DNA from: Gaetbulibacter sp. S0825
GTDB lineage: Bacteria; Bacteroidota; Bacteroidia; Flavobacteriales; Flavobacteriaceae
NCBI RefSeq assembly: GCF_011777505.1
Contig: NZ_JAATJT010000003.1
Location: 62,001-126,000, forward strand
Reading direction: 5' to 3'
Length of the DNA: 64,000 nucleotides
This document shows positions 36,794 to 46,087 of this stretch, one piece after another. The translations under genes were made by a program, and so were the position numbers. How positions within the stretch are numbered: the first letter of the stretch is position 1; every line of letters starts with the position of its first letter. Under the pieces are notes generated by a model. It worked only from the letters and a program-made list of their open reading frames with translations, was not told the DNA's origin and made no database searches.

Positions 36794-36892
36794 ACTATCG
36801 CAATATTTAGTAAGCAATAAATAAATTATATATTCGTCATAATAATTAGTTAACAAAAAAAACCATCAACAAATAAACAGATAAACTAGAGA

Positions 36893-39277
36893 ATGTTTGC
36901 AATCCTTAAAAAAGAAATTCAGTCGTTTTTTACCTCACCAATTGGTTATTTAGTTATTGCTATTTTTTTATTGACCAATGGGTTGTTTTTGTGGGTGTTT
37001 AAAAGTGAGTTCAATGTCTTAGACTATGGATTTGCCGATTTATCATCCTTTTTCTTTTTAGCTCCTTGGATATTGCTTTTTTTAATTCCTGCGGTGTGTA
37101 TGCGAAGTTTTAGCGATGAGAAAAAACAAGGCACTTTAGAACTTTTACTTACCAAACCTATATCGCATACCAATATAGTTTTAGGTAAATATTTAGGTGC
37201 ATTTGTACTTATTCTTATAGCCTTACTCCCAACGCTACTTTACGTTTACACAGTATATCAATTAGGAAATCCTATTGGGAATTTAGATACGGGAAGCACA
37301 ATTGGCTCATATTTTGGCTTACTGTTTCTAATTGCAGCTTATACGTCTATTGGGATATTTGCGTCAATCATAACTGATAACCAAATAGTAGCTTTTATTA
37401 CTGCTATTGCTATAAGTTTTTTCTTTTATTACGGATTTGATGCAATTGCCGATTTTGCTACAAGTACCTTTGTAGAACAATTAGGCATGAATTACCACTT
37501 TAAAAGTATTGGTCGTGGTGTTATTGACACAAGAGATGTCTTATATTTTGTAAGTGTGACTATATTTTTTCTTGCTCTCACCATTGTAAAAGTTGGTAAT
37601 AAAAATATCGTTAAAAAAGAGTGGATTACCTTATCTATATTGCTTTTTGGTCTTTTTGTGGTGAATATTTTTTCAAACTCAATGTATAAACGTTTCGATT
37701 TAACTTCAGACAAACGTTACACCTTAAGCGAAGCTTCAAAACAATTAGTTAGGGATGTAAATTCCCCAATTATTATCGATGTGTTTTTAGAAGGCGATGG
37801 TTTCCCTTCAGAATTTAGACGTTTAAAAACTGAAACGCAACAATTACTAGAAGAGTTCAGTAATACAAACAAGAACATCAACTTTGGTTTTATCAATCCC
37901 ATTGCAGATGAAGCGAATAGAAATATAAATATTCAGCAATTGTCTGAAAGAGGCTTAACACCAATGCAGTTGAATGTGCAAGAAAGCGGAAGAACAACTC
38001 AAGAAGTCATTTTCCCTTGGGCTTTGGCTAGTTATAACGACCAAACCGTAAAGATTTCGCTTTTAAAGAATAATATTGGTGCTTCAACCGAAGAAAAAGT
38101 AGCCAATTCTATTCAGCATTTAGAATATGCTTTTGCCGATGGTTTTAATAAATTAATAAACCCTAAGAGTAAAAAAGTTGCTGTTTTAAAAGGCAATGGA
38201 CAGCTTGACAATCGTTATATAGCGGACTTTGTCAAGACGATTGGTCAATACTATTTAACAGCACCTTTCACATTAGATAGCGTTGCGAGTAATCCGAAAA
38301 AAACACTCAACGATTTAAAAAATTACGATTTAATTGTATCTGCAAAACCAACAGAAGCATTTACAGAACAAGAAAAATATGTGCTTGACCAATATGCCAT
38401 GAATGGTGGTAAAAGTTTATGGTTAGTTGATAAAGTGACTATGGACAAGGACAGTCTTTATAACGAATCTGGTGTGAGTTTTGCCACAGTTAGGGATTTA
38501 AATTTAACCGATTTCTTCTTTAAATATGGCGTTCGTATAAATCCTGTTTTGGTAAACGACATGTACTCTGCTCCTATTGCGTTAGCTATTGGTGAAGGTA
38601 GTGAGGCACAATTTCAACCTGTACAATGGCAATATTCGCCTTTAGCTTCAGGAAATAGCAACCATCCCATTGGTAATAATTTAAATTTGGTGAAGTTTGA
38701 TTTTGCCAATCAGATTGATACATTAAAAAATTCAGTTTCAAAAACTGTACTCTTAAAAAGCTCACCATTGTCAAAATTGGTTGGTGTTCCAAAAGAAATT
38801 AGTTTAGAAAGTATTACCCAAGAACCAGATAGAAGCACTTACAATAATGGTAATCAGAATTTAGCAGTGCTTTTAGAAGGAGAATTCACCTCAGTTTATA
38901 ACAATCGTGTAAAACCTTTTGAGTTAACAGATGACAAATCCACAAGTGTCTCGACAAAAATGATTGTGATTGCAGATGGCGATGTAATAAAGAATGAAAT
39001 AAGACGAAGTGGTCCCTTAGAATTAGGTTTTGATGCTTGGACAGGACGCATGTATGGAAACAAAGAATTTTTACTAAATAGCATCAACTATTTATTGGAT
39101 GATGACGGACTTATAAACATTCGTTCTAAAGAAATTGCAGTTGCTTTTATGGATTCGGAAAAAATTTCAGCCGAAAAAAGCAAATGGCAAATTGTAAATA
39201 TCGCATTACCACTTATTTTACTTGCACTTTTTGGCTTTGCTTTCAACTTTATTAGAAAGAAAAAATATGCCGCTTAG
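36893..39277 (+). CDS. gldFG: GldF-GldG fusion: gliding motility ABC permease joined to its partner
   Basis: Residues 1-235 are GldF, an ABC-2 type permease with six helices (KKEIQSFFTSPIGYLVI, KKQGTLELLLTKPISHTNIVLGKY). Residues 245-794 are GldG: an N-terminal helix, the start RFDLTSDKRYTLSEASKQL, a GldG-type periplasmic domain and a C-terminal helix (WQIVNIALPLILLALFGFAFNFI). In the best-known gliding bacteria these are two genes; here one frame of 794 residues runs through the join (VKVGNKNIVKKEWITLSI) with no stop or start. The ATPase GldA is not in the window. The complex is tied to gliding or surface secretion. Confidence 0.88.
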   Translation: MFAILKKEIQSFFTSPIGYLVIAIFLLTNGLFLWVFKSEFNVLDYGFADLSSFFFLAPWILLFLIPAVCMRSFSDEKKQGTLELLLTKPISHTNIVLGKYLGAFVLILIALLPTLLYVYTVYQLGNPIGNLDTGSTIGSYFGLLFLIAAYTSIGIFASIITDNQIVAFITAIAISFFFYYGFDAIADFATSTFVEQLGMNYHFKSIGRGVIDTRDVLYFVSVTIFFLALTIVKVGNKNIVKKEWITLSILLFGLFVVNIFSNSMYKRFDLTSDKRYTLSEASKQLVRDVNSPIIIDVFLEGDGFPSEFRRLKTETQQLLEEFSNTNKNINFGFINPIADEANRNINIQQLSERGLTPMQLNVQESGRTTQEVIFPWALASYNDQTVKISLLKNNIGASTEEKVANSIQHLEYAFADGFNKLINPKSKKVAVLKGNGQLDNRYIADFVKTIGQYYLTAPFTLDSVASNPKKTLNDLKNYDLIVSAKPTEAFTEQEKYVLDQYAMNGGKSLWLVDKVTMDKDSLYNESGVSFATVRDLNLTDFFFKYGVRINPVLVNDMYSAPIALAIGEGSEAQFQPVQWQYSPLASGNSNHPIGNNLNLVKFDFANQIDTLKNSVSKTVLLKSSPLSKLVGVPKEISLESITQEPDRSTYNNGNQNLAVLLEGEFTSVYNNRVKPFELTDDKSTSVSTKMIVIADGDVIKNEIRRSGPLELGFDAWTGRMYGNKEFLLNSINYLLDDDGLINIRSKEIAVAFMDSEKISAEKSKWQIVNIALPLILLALFGFAFNFIRKKKYAA

Positions 39278-39316
39278 TTGTTAATAAGTTTGTTTCCAAT
39301 TTAAGCAGCGATAAGA

Positions 39317-39324
39317 TATATTTG
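39317..39324 (+). promoter_or_regulatory. -7 element in front of dnaN
   Basis: TATATTTG matches TAnnTTTG exactly and ends 27 bases before the dnaN start. A TTTG at 39289-39292 lies 24 bases upstream, slightly farther than the usual 19-21. Confidence 0.55.
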
Positions 39325-39351
39325 TAATAACTAATTATACGAAAGATATAC

Positions 39352-40470
39352 ATGAAATTTATAGTATCAAGTACCTATTTACTTAAACAATTACAAGTTT
39401 TAGGAGGCGTTATTAATAGCTCGAATACCTTACCTATTTTAGATAATTTTTTGTTTGAACTTAACAACTCTAAGTTAACAGTTTCAGCTAGTGACCTTGA
39501 GACAACAATGTCCTCAACCATAAATGTTGAAAGCGATAGTGAAGGGAGTGTTGCAATACCTGCAAAATTATTACTAGATACTTTAAAAACATTTCCTGAG
39601 CAACCATTAACTTTTGTTGTAGAAGAAAACAACACAGTAGAAATAAGCTCTAACCATGGTAAATATGCTTTGGCTTATGCTAATGGTGAGGAATTTCCAA
39701 AAGCAGTAGCTCTTGAAAACCCAAGTTCTACGACACTTTCTGGCGATGTACTAGCTAATGCTATTTCAAAAACCATTTTTGCTGCTGGAAATGACGATTT
39801 AAGACCTGTGATGAGTGGTGTATTCTTTCAATTTTCAACAGAAAGTTTGACTTTTGTTGCAACTGATGCTCATAAATTAGTAAAATACACACGTAGTGAT
39901 GTGTCTGCCAATGAAACAGCGGAATTCATTATGCCTAAAAAACCTTTAAATCTTTTAAAAGGAATTCTAGCAGGAAGCGATGAAGATGTGCTAATTGAAT
40001 ACAACGATTCTAACGCTAAATTCACGTTTGACAGTTCTGTGTTAATTTGTCGTTTAATTGATGGCAAATATCCAAATTACGAGGCTGTAATACCAAAAGA
40101 GAATCCAAACAAATTAACGATAGCTAGAACACAATTTTTAAACTCTGTAAAACGTGTGTCTATTTTCTCAAATAAAACAACACACCAAATTAGATTAAAA
40201 ATTGCAGGAGCAGAATTAAACATATCTGCTGAAGATATTGATTACAGCAACAAAGCCGAAGAGCGTCTAACTTGTGATTACCAAGGTGACGATATGCAAA
40301 TAGGCTTTAACTCGCGTTTTTTAAGCGAAATGTTAGGTAACCTTAGTGCAAGCGAAGTACAACTAGAAATGAGTTTGCCAAATAGAGCTGGAATTTTAAC
40401 GCCAATTGATGGCTTAGATGAAGGTGAAAATGTAACCATGCTTGTAATGCCTGTAATGTTGAATAATTAA
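39352..40470 (+). CDS. dnaN: DNA polymerase III beta sliding clamp
   Basis: A 372-residue clamp with three repeated domains; MKFIVSSTYLLKQLQVLGGVI, NTLPILDNFLFEL, LRPVMSGVFFQF, FVATDAHKL and the C-terminal MLVMPVML are characteristic. It encircles DNA and holds the replicase. The gene is not next to dnaA here, the common situation in Flavobacteriia. A strong terminator follows. Confidence 0.97.
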   Translation: MKFIVSSTYLLKQLQVLGGVINSSNTLPILDNFLFELNNSKLTVSASDLETTMSSTINVESDSEGSVAIPAKLLLDTLKTFPEQPLTFVVEENNTVEISSNHGKYALAYANGEEFPKAVALENPSSTTLSGDVLANAISKTIFAAGNDDLRPVMSGVFFQFSTESLTFVATDAHKLVKYTRSDVSANETAEFIMPKKPLNLLKGILAGSDEDVLIEYNDSNAKFTFDSSVLICRLIDGKYPNYEAVIPKENPNKLTIARTQFLNSVKRVSIFSNKTTHQIRLKIAGAELNISAEDIDYSNKAEERLTCDYQGDDMQIGFNSRFLSEMLGNLSASEVQLEMSLPNRAGILTPIDGLDEGENVTMLVMPVMLNN

Positions 40471-40500
40471 TATTCAACAATACCAACCTTATATAAAACA

Positions 40501-40533
40501 AAAAGCTCACTTCCTAAAAAGTGAGCTTTTTTT
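40501..40533 (+). terminator. Rho-independent terminator of dnaN
   Basis: A perfect 12-bp stem, AAAAGCTCACTT with AAGTGAGCTTTT, around the loop CCTAAA, runs into TTT. Confidence 0.9.
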
Positions 40534-40585
40534 ATCTCTAATAAACTAACTAACTAATAAAACTAAGAGATAATACGTCTTTATA

Positions 40586-40948
40586 TTATTTAATAAATTG
40601 AATTGACATTGGATAACTTGGTTTTTCACCGTTACTAGCCTTTATGGCATTAACAATTGGAAAAACAAATGATATAATCCCTAATACAATTAAACCTAAT
40701 ATTCCTAAACCTAATAACAGTATCAACGGAATACAAATAAGGGAGTAAATTAAAATACTCAATTGAAAATTTACGATACTTTTGCCATGATCATCCATTT
40801 CATAAACACGCTCTTTATTCGTTGCCCATAAAATTAATGGTAGTATTAAACTTCCAAAACCAATAACTAAGGTGATTAACTGACTTAAATGCGTTAGCAC
40901 TATAAGTTGCCTATCTTCTCTCATTGCTATGTAATGTTCTTTTCTCAT
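40586..40948 (-). CDS. DUF4870 membrane protein
   Basis: A 120-residue protein with three membrane helices and the DUF4870/Tic20-like pattern (LTHLSQLITLVIGFGSLILPLILWATNKE, MDDHGKSIVNFQLSILIYSL). Function unknown. It lies 70 bases beyond the nor-linked lipoprotein on the same strand and may or may not belong to that transcript. Confidence 0.88.
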   Translation of the reverse strand: MRKEHYIAMREDRQLIVLTHLSQLITLVIGFGSLILPLILWATNKERVYEMDDHGKSIVNFQLSILIYSLICIPLILLLGLGILGLIVLGIISFVFPIVNAIKASNGEKPSYPMSIQFIK

Positions 40949-41018
40949 GATTTTTAGATTAATTTGATTGATGTACTTGTTTGACGCAAGTTTATAAGAA
41001 ATGTTACAAAAATTTCAG

Positions 41019-41522
41019 TTATTTCTTAGCGATTTTCACAAGAGTATTCTTTTCTACTAAGTATTTATCAACTCCATCAAAATTCCAAGATTTTTCTTGG
41101 CTATTATTCATTCCCATTATGTTATAATCTATGGAAAGTGTGTCACCTTCTTTTACCAAAATAATTTTATTAAACGTATTTTGAATTGCTGAGTTTGAAG
41201 CTATATTAGGGCATTTTTTGAGTTTATAAGGCGCTAACATATCTTTAGAAAACCATTGTAATAAATTATTTAAATGCTCAGAATCACATTCATCATCAAT
41301 GTTTAAGTCTTTTAGTATTTGGCATTTATATTTTGTAGAATTTTCTTCACATGCATTACCGTAAGCATATAAATACCAAGATAGTAGTGCTCTTTCAGAA
41401 TTGCTCAAAGATTTAATAACCTCGGTGTTAATCTGTTCATTTTCAAGAATAACACTAGTTATATTTTCTTGCTTTACACAAGAACAACAAACTAACAATA
41501 CAACAAACACTAATTGCTTCAT
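41019..41522 (-). CDS. Unknown lipoprotein coupled to norD
   Basis: The 167-residue product starts with a lipoprotein signal (MKQLVFVVLLVCCSC) and has four more cysteines (ACEEN, YKCQ, DECDS, KKCPN) that could form disulfides. I recognise no family. Its ATG overlaps the norD stop (ATGA), so it is translated with the NO-reductase operon and may serve it. Confidence 0.72.
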   Translation of the reverse strand: MKQLVFVVLLVCCSCVKQENITSVILENEQINTEVIKSLSNSERALLSWYLYAYGNACEENSTKYKCQILKDLNIDDECDSEHLNNLLQWFSKDMLAPYKLKKCPNIASNSAIQNTFNKIILVKEGDTLSIDYNIMGMNNSQEKSWNFDGVDKYLVEKNTLVKIAKK

Positions 41523-43291
41523 GATTGATGTTTAATTTTTTCATACAACTTTACAAGCGATTGCAACAACTCAACTGGTGTGGTTAGAATTTGATAATGA
41601 TTTTGCCCAAACATTTGCGGTAAATAATACTTTGCCTGAGCTTCTATTGCTAATGCATACGAATTTATTTGTCGCTCATTTAACTCGCGCAAAGCTTGTT
41701 TAACATCATTAACGCCATATTTTCCTTCGTACTTATCGTAGTCATTTGGTTTACCATCAGAAATCAAAATAACCCATTTATTTTTGGTGTCTCTTGTATC
41801 TAATAATGCTCCAGAATGTCTCAATGCCGAACCAATACGTGTATAACCACTAGGCTCAACAGCTCCAACTTTAAATTTTGCTTTGTTCCAATCTTCGTCA
41901 AAACCTTTTAAAGTAATATAATTTGAGTAGTTTCTGGTTTTTGAATAAAAGCAGTTGATAGAAAAATCGATATTAAATTCATCTAAAATTTCTCCAAAAA
42001 GTATGGACACTTGTTTTTCTACATCTATGACTCTATTTCCTGCTGCATAACCATCACTAGACAAACTAACATCCAGCAAGAGCAAAATAGAAAGGTCTTT
42101 TTCTTTCTTCCTATTTGATAAATAAATCTTCTCAGATGGTGTGTGCCCTGTATGCACATCTACAAACAAATCGGTAATAGCATCAATATCAAACTCGTCG
42201 CCTTGATGTTGTCGTCGTTGCTGTTGAAATCTGTTATTAACATTAGACAATAACTTACGTAAACCCAACAACGTTGAGCTATTTTTTGAAATAGTCTCTT
42301 TGTAATATTCTGGATTGGTTTTTAGAATCGATTTTGGATAGACCTTACAGAAATCTGGTTTATAGGTTCGAGTTTTAAAATCCCATTCGTCGTATTTTAA
42401 ATGAAACCCTTGAGCATCAGTTTCAGCACTTTCTGAAATAGTTGTGTTCTCAATAAAATCGGCTTGATAGACAGAGTGTGCTGTATCATCTACCCTAACT
42501 GTATATTTCATATTGAGGTCTTCTAGGGCATTTGAGTGATCATCCAAATCATCATCACCATCCATATCTCGCCAATTGCCTCCAAATTCTTCGGCCGTTT
42601 CAACTTTTTCAAATTGATGCTGCAATACTGCATCTTCAAGTTGTTTTTCATCTACTTCAACCGACACAATTTCTTCTACTGCATTTGCTTTAAGAATTGT
42701 TTTAATGTCTTCTTCTTTTGTTTTTACCTTTTCTGAAAAATTCTCGAGCGTATTCTCTGAATCTGCTTCTGGGTTATTTTTCATCCATTTGCCATAAACA
42801 TATGTAAGGTCTAGCTTAGAAATATCTTTAACCTGATTTTTATAATGCTCAACAAGTACATTATGAATGTTTTTTGAAGATGGAAACTCATCAAAGAGTT
42901 GCTCTAAAACTTTTGTAGAACTCTCCATTGCTTTCTGTCTTGAAAGTTCTAAGTTATCTGGACTTTTTTCAATCCAATTTAAGTCAAATTGTTTCTGAAC
43001 AGAGAGATATAATACACGAAAAAGATAAAAGGATATATTTAAATCTACCTCTTTAAATTCTGAAAAGCTACTAGGAAGGAAGAAATTATTGTTTTTATAC
43101 CCTCCTTCCCTTTCAGCTTCATATATTTCAATTGGTTTACCTGTAATTGCTCGAGCTACTAGAGTTAATCTTGGTTTAATATCATACAAATTAACAGTAT
43201 GGGAAATCTGTTCTAGCTTCTCTTTCTTCTTACGCTTAAAATAGTACGCAAGTTTTGTAAATATATATTCATCTGGCTCAAACTCAAACAT
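41519..43291 (-). CDS. norD: NorD-like VWA protein for nitric oxide reductase activation
   Basis: At 590 residues this has the NorD layout: a long acidic N-terminal region and a C-terminal von Willebrand A domain with the MIDAS motif DVSLSSDG near residue 405 and later T and D positions (SGYTRIG, LISDGKPNDYDKYEGKYG). With NorQ it forms an AAA/VWA pair that activates NorCB, probably by inserting non-haem iron. It follows norQ by three bases. Confidence 0.88.
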   Translation of the reverse strand: MFEFEPDEYIFTKLAYYFKRKKKEKLEQISHTVNLYDIKPRLTLVARAITGKPIEIYEAEREGGYKNNNFFLPSSFSEFKEVDLNISFYLFRVLYLSVQKQFDLNWIEKSPDNLELSRQKAMESSTKVLEQLFDEFPSSKNIHNVLVEHYKNQVKDISKLDLTYVYGKWMKNNPEADSENTLENFSEKVKTKEEDIKTILKANAVEEIVSVEVDEKQLEDAVLQHQFEKVETAEEFGGNWRDMDGDDDLDDHSNALEDLNMKYTVRVDDTAHSVYQADFIENTTISESAETDAQGFHLKYDEWDFKTRTYKPDFCKVYPKSILKTNPEYYKETISKNSSTLLGLRKLLSNVNNRFQQQRRQHQGDEFDIDAITDLFVDVHTGHTPSEKIYLSNRKKEKDLSILLLLDVSLSSDGYAAGNRVIDVEKQVSILFGEILDEFNIDFSINCFYSKTRNYSNYITLKGFDEDWNKAKFKVGAVEPSGYTRIGSALRHSGALLDTRDTKNKWVILISDGKPNDYDKYEGKYGVNDVKQALRELNERQINSYALAIEAQAKYYLPQMFGQNHYQILTTPVELLQSLVKLYEKIKHQS

Positions 43292-43294
43292 ACA

Positions 43295-44074
43295 TTATAT
43301 CATTAAATCTGATAAGTCTTTTAACGCAGTTATCACTTCAAAATCATCACTTAATGGCTCTACTATTGCCACGTGAACAGATAAACGTTTAGGCAACCCA
43401 CTATGGATTAATTTAGCTGCATCCACTAATAAACGCGTAGATACCGTTTCGGTTAATCCAAGTTCAGTTAGATTTCTAATTTTAGTAGCAATATTTACTA
43501 ATTTCTTAGCTGTTGGTGCGTCAATTCCAGTTTCTGAAACCAAAATTTCTGCTTCAGTTTTTGCATCAGGATAATCAAACGACACAGCTACAAAACGCTG
43601 TCTCGTTGATGGCTTTAACTCTTTAAAACCTCTTTGATAACCAGGGTTAAACGACGCAACCAAGCAAAAATCTTCGTGTGCTTTTACAGTTTCACCTAGC
43701 TTATCTATAAACAATTCACGTCTATGGTCTGTTAATGAGTGTATCGCCACAATTACATCAGGACGTGCTTCTGCAACCTCATCTAAATACAAAATAGCTC
43801 CTTTTTTTACAGCTGAAGTTAATGGACCATCTAACCAAACTGTTTCTGCTCCTTTTATAATGAAGCGTCCAATTAAATCGGTTGAGGAGGTTTCTTCATG
43901 ACAAGACACTGTAATAAGCTCCTTATTTAACTGATGAGCCATATACTCTATAAATCGTGACTTTCCTGTCCCTGTTGGACCTTTTAACAAAAATGGCAAT
44001 TTGTTTAAATAGGTTTTTTCAAAAACTTCTACTTCTTTTCCTATTGGAAGGTAATATGGTGCTATAGTATTCAA
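43295..44074 (-). CDS. norQ: NorQ/CbbQ-type MoxR AAA ATPase
   Basis: A 259-residue AAA ATPase of the NirQ/NorQ/CbbQ group: Walker A GPTGTGKSR near residue 34-42, VSCHEETSSTDLIGR, Walker B AILYLDEVAEA, sensor ASFNPGYQRG. It drives activation of NO reductase together with NorD encoded directly after. Gene order porin, norQ, norD is compact (11 and 3 bases). Confidence 0.92.
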   Translation of the reverse strand: MNTIAPYYLPIGKEVEVFEKTYLNKLPFLLKGPTGTGKSRFIEYMAHQLNKELITVSCHEETSSTDLIGRFIIKGAETVWLDGPLTSAVKKGAILYLDEVAEARPDVIVAIHSLTDHRRELFIDKLGETVKAHEDFCLVASFNPGYQRGFKELKPSTRQRFVAVSFDYPDAKTEAEILVSETGIDAPTAKKLVNIATKIRNLTELGLTETVSTRLLVDAAKLIHSGLPKRLSVHVAIVEPLSDDFEVITALKDLSDLMI

Positions 44075-44085
44075 TTGCTTTTGTT

Positions 44086-45345
44086 TTATTGTTGTTGAGT
44101 TGAAAATAATTTTGGCTTAAAAGTAAACATTAACCAAGCCCAAGAGTTATTTTCGTCGCTATCTCCTCCTTTTAATATTTCCATAGAATCGGTCGCTAAC
44201 ATTTTAGAATAGCCAGCATTTAATGTAATGTCTTTAGATAGCTTATATCCAAATGTAAGGTCTATTTCGGTTCCTAAATTATTATCCATTTTCGTAGAGC
44301 CATCATAAATATCTGCTGCCGATGAGAATAAATGTGGTACTAATTTAGCCGAAAATTTATCTTTTTGATAAGAAAATGTGAAGCTAATATCATTAAGTCC
44401 TACTGATCCACCATGATTACCTACATAAAAATAATCCATCAAGCCATTAAATTTATGGTTAGTTCCAAATAAAGGCATAAATGATTTTATATCTGAATCG
44501 ACATCATCTTGATCTTTCCCTGAAAGATATTCATACCCTATACCTAACGAAATATCGCTAGATACTTTATATGCTAAGTTTCCTGTAAAATTAGATGCAC
44601 TCACATCATTATCGATTGCTTTTCCTGCTTGCAAATATGCAGCTCCATCAACATTAAACTTATCAAACTTATAAGTTAATCGCGAACCTATGGTTTGCAT
44701 ATAATCTATAGTTTGGTCGGTACTACTATCTAAATATTCTATTCCTGTATTTAAAAGTAATACGCTTAAACCTAAATTGTCAAAATTACCATGATACCAC
44801 GCATACTGGAAGGTTTTGTAACCAGCAGCATTACTATACAAATTATCTAAATTACTTTGAGAATCAGAGTTTAAAGCCAAACCAATGTCCAATCTGTTAT
44901 TGGCATTTGGTGCATATTTAAACAAAAATGCATCATGGCTTCTAGCTTGTTGCGCCCAACCTACACTACCAAAAATTCTTTGGTCATCGTAAGAGATTTC
45001 TTGACGACCAAGTTTTAAAGATATTCCATCACCAAATAATGCTTCACCCCAAGCTTCGTGTAAAGCCGTCGCATTATCATCGCTAGCCAATGTACTAACA
45101 TCCCCCCAAACCCTTACGTTTTGCATGGAGAGTTTAAATATTAAGTTGTCTTGTTTAAAATCGAAATTAAGCCTAGTTCTTTGTGATATAAAATTAGAAC
45201 CATCTGCGTCAGTTTCAAGAAGTGTACCAAAACCATGTTTGTTTTCATAGCGTGGCCTTAACTCTGCTGAAATATCTAATTGTTGAGCCAATACTGTTGG
45301 CAAACAAAGTATTATTGTTGCTACTGCTAAAATTATTTTTTTCAT
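44086..45345 (-). CDS. Alginate-export-type outer membrane porin
   Basis: A signal peptide (ends VLAQ) precedes about 400 residues of alternating amphipathic strands with the AlgE-like start LDISAELRPRYENKHGFGTL and ISQRTRLNFDFK...LQNVRVWGD. Many members of this family are general anion porins, not alginate exporters. Its place between ric and norQ, two bases after ric, suggests a role in passing nitrite or another anion during respiration; that is inference. Confidence 0.82.
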   Translation of the reverse strand: MKKIILAVATIILCLPTVLAQQLDISAELRPRYENKHGFGTLLETDADGSNFISQRTRLNFDFKQDNLIFKLSMQNVRVWGDVSTLASDDNATALHEAWGEALFGDGISLKLGRQEISYDDQRIFGSVGWAQQARSHDAFLFKYAPNANNRLDIGLALNSDSQSNLDNLYSNAAGYKTFQYAWYHGNFDNLGLSVLLLNTGIEYLDSSTDQTIDYMQTIGSRLTYKFDKFNVDGAAYLQAGKAIDNDVSASNFTGNLAYKVSSDISLGIGYEYLSGKDQDDVDSDIKSFMPLFGTNHKFNGLMDYFYVGNHGGSVGLNDISFTFSYQKDKFSAKLVPHLFSSAADIYDGSTKMDNNLGTEIDLTFGYKLSKDITLNAGYSKMLATDSMEILKGGDSDENNSWAWLMFTFKPKLFSTQQQ

Positions 45346-45347
45346 GA

Positions 45348-46076
45348 CTATAACGATTTTGAAATTTGTTTTTTTAATGTAATTGCTTTAGGAAATAATA
45401 TGTTATTCTCTAAATGTATGTGTTGATGTAGGTCTTGCTCAAATTCTTCTAACTTAGAATACAAAGCCTTAAAAGTGTTACAAGCACCCTCTGGAGTATT
45501 ATAATTATTAGTTAAAACTGCTATTCTTTTAAATACGCTTCCAGCATGGTCATGCTCTTCATACATCATTTGAACTGGATTCTCTATGGAGCCAAAATGT
45601 GGTCTTTCTAATTCGGTACCATCCTTAAAAGCCTTTACGAGTTTTTTAATGTATGGAAACAAGATTAACTCCTCTTTCTTTAAATGAGCAGACAACTCCT
45701 TTACAACATCGCTAACTAGATTGTTAATTTCAATTAATTCGGTATAATGATGATCATGTACTTTTGCTACTTTATTTGTATACTGCACTAATAATGGAAT
45801 ATTCTCTTCAACATAAGTATGATGTATATTGATAATATGGTCAATTAGAAAATCTAACTCCCATTTATCGTAATTATAAGACCTATCTAAGTTGCTGTCT
45901 AAAGCCTCAAATTCAGCTTTTAACTCATCAAAATTAGCCTTATTTTTTGCACACGCCTTTTCTATTGTAATGCCTCCTCCACAGCAAAAATCTATACCAT
46001 GTTTTTTAAATATATGAGCAGCTTTTATGTTTTTTACTACAATTTCGGCTACTGTGTTATCTTCTTTTATATTCAT
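45348..46076 (-). CDS. ric: Iron-sulfur cluster repair di-iron protein (RIC)
   Basis: The 242-residue protein has the N-terminal ScdA domain with the CCGGG motif (C31, C32) and a C-terminal hemerythrin-like four-helix bundle with the His/Glu set (HHTYVEENIPLL, HDHHYTELIE, LKKEELILFPYI, EEHDHAGSVFKRI, HQHIHLENNILFPKAI). Relatives (ScdA/YtfE) repair clusters after nitric oxide damage, which suits the surrounding nitrite and NO reductase genes. Confidence 0.94.
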   Translation of the reverse strand: MNIKEDNTVAEIVVKNIKAAHIFKKHGIDFCCGGGITIEKACAKNKANFDELKAEFEALDSNLDRSYNYDKWELDFLIDHIINIHHTYVEENIPLLVQYTNKVAKVHDHHYTELIEINNLVSDVVKELSAHLKKEELILFPYIKKLVKAFKDGTELERPHFGSIENPVQMMYEEHDHAGSVFKRIAVLTNNYNTPEGACNTFKALYSKLEEFEQDLHQHIHLENNILFPKAITLKKQISKSL

Positions 46077-46087
46077 TGCTATTATTA

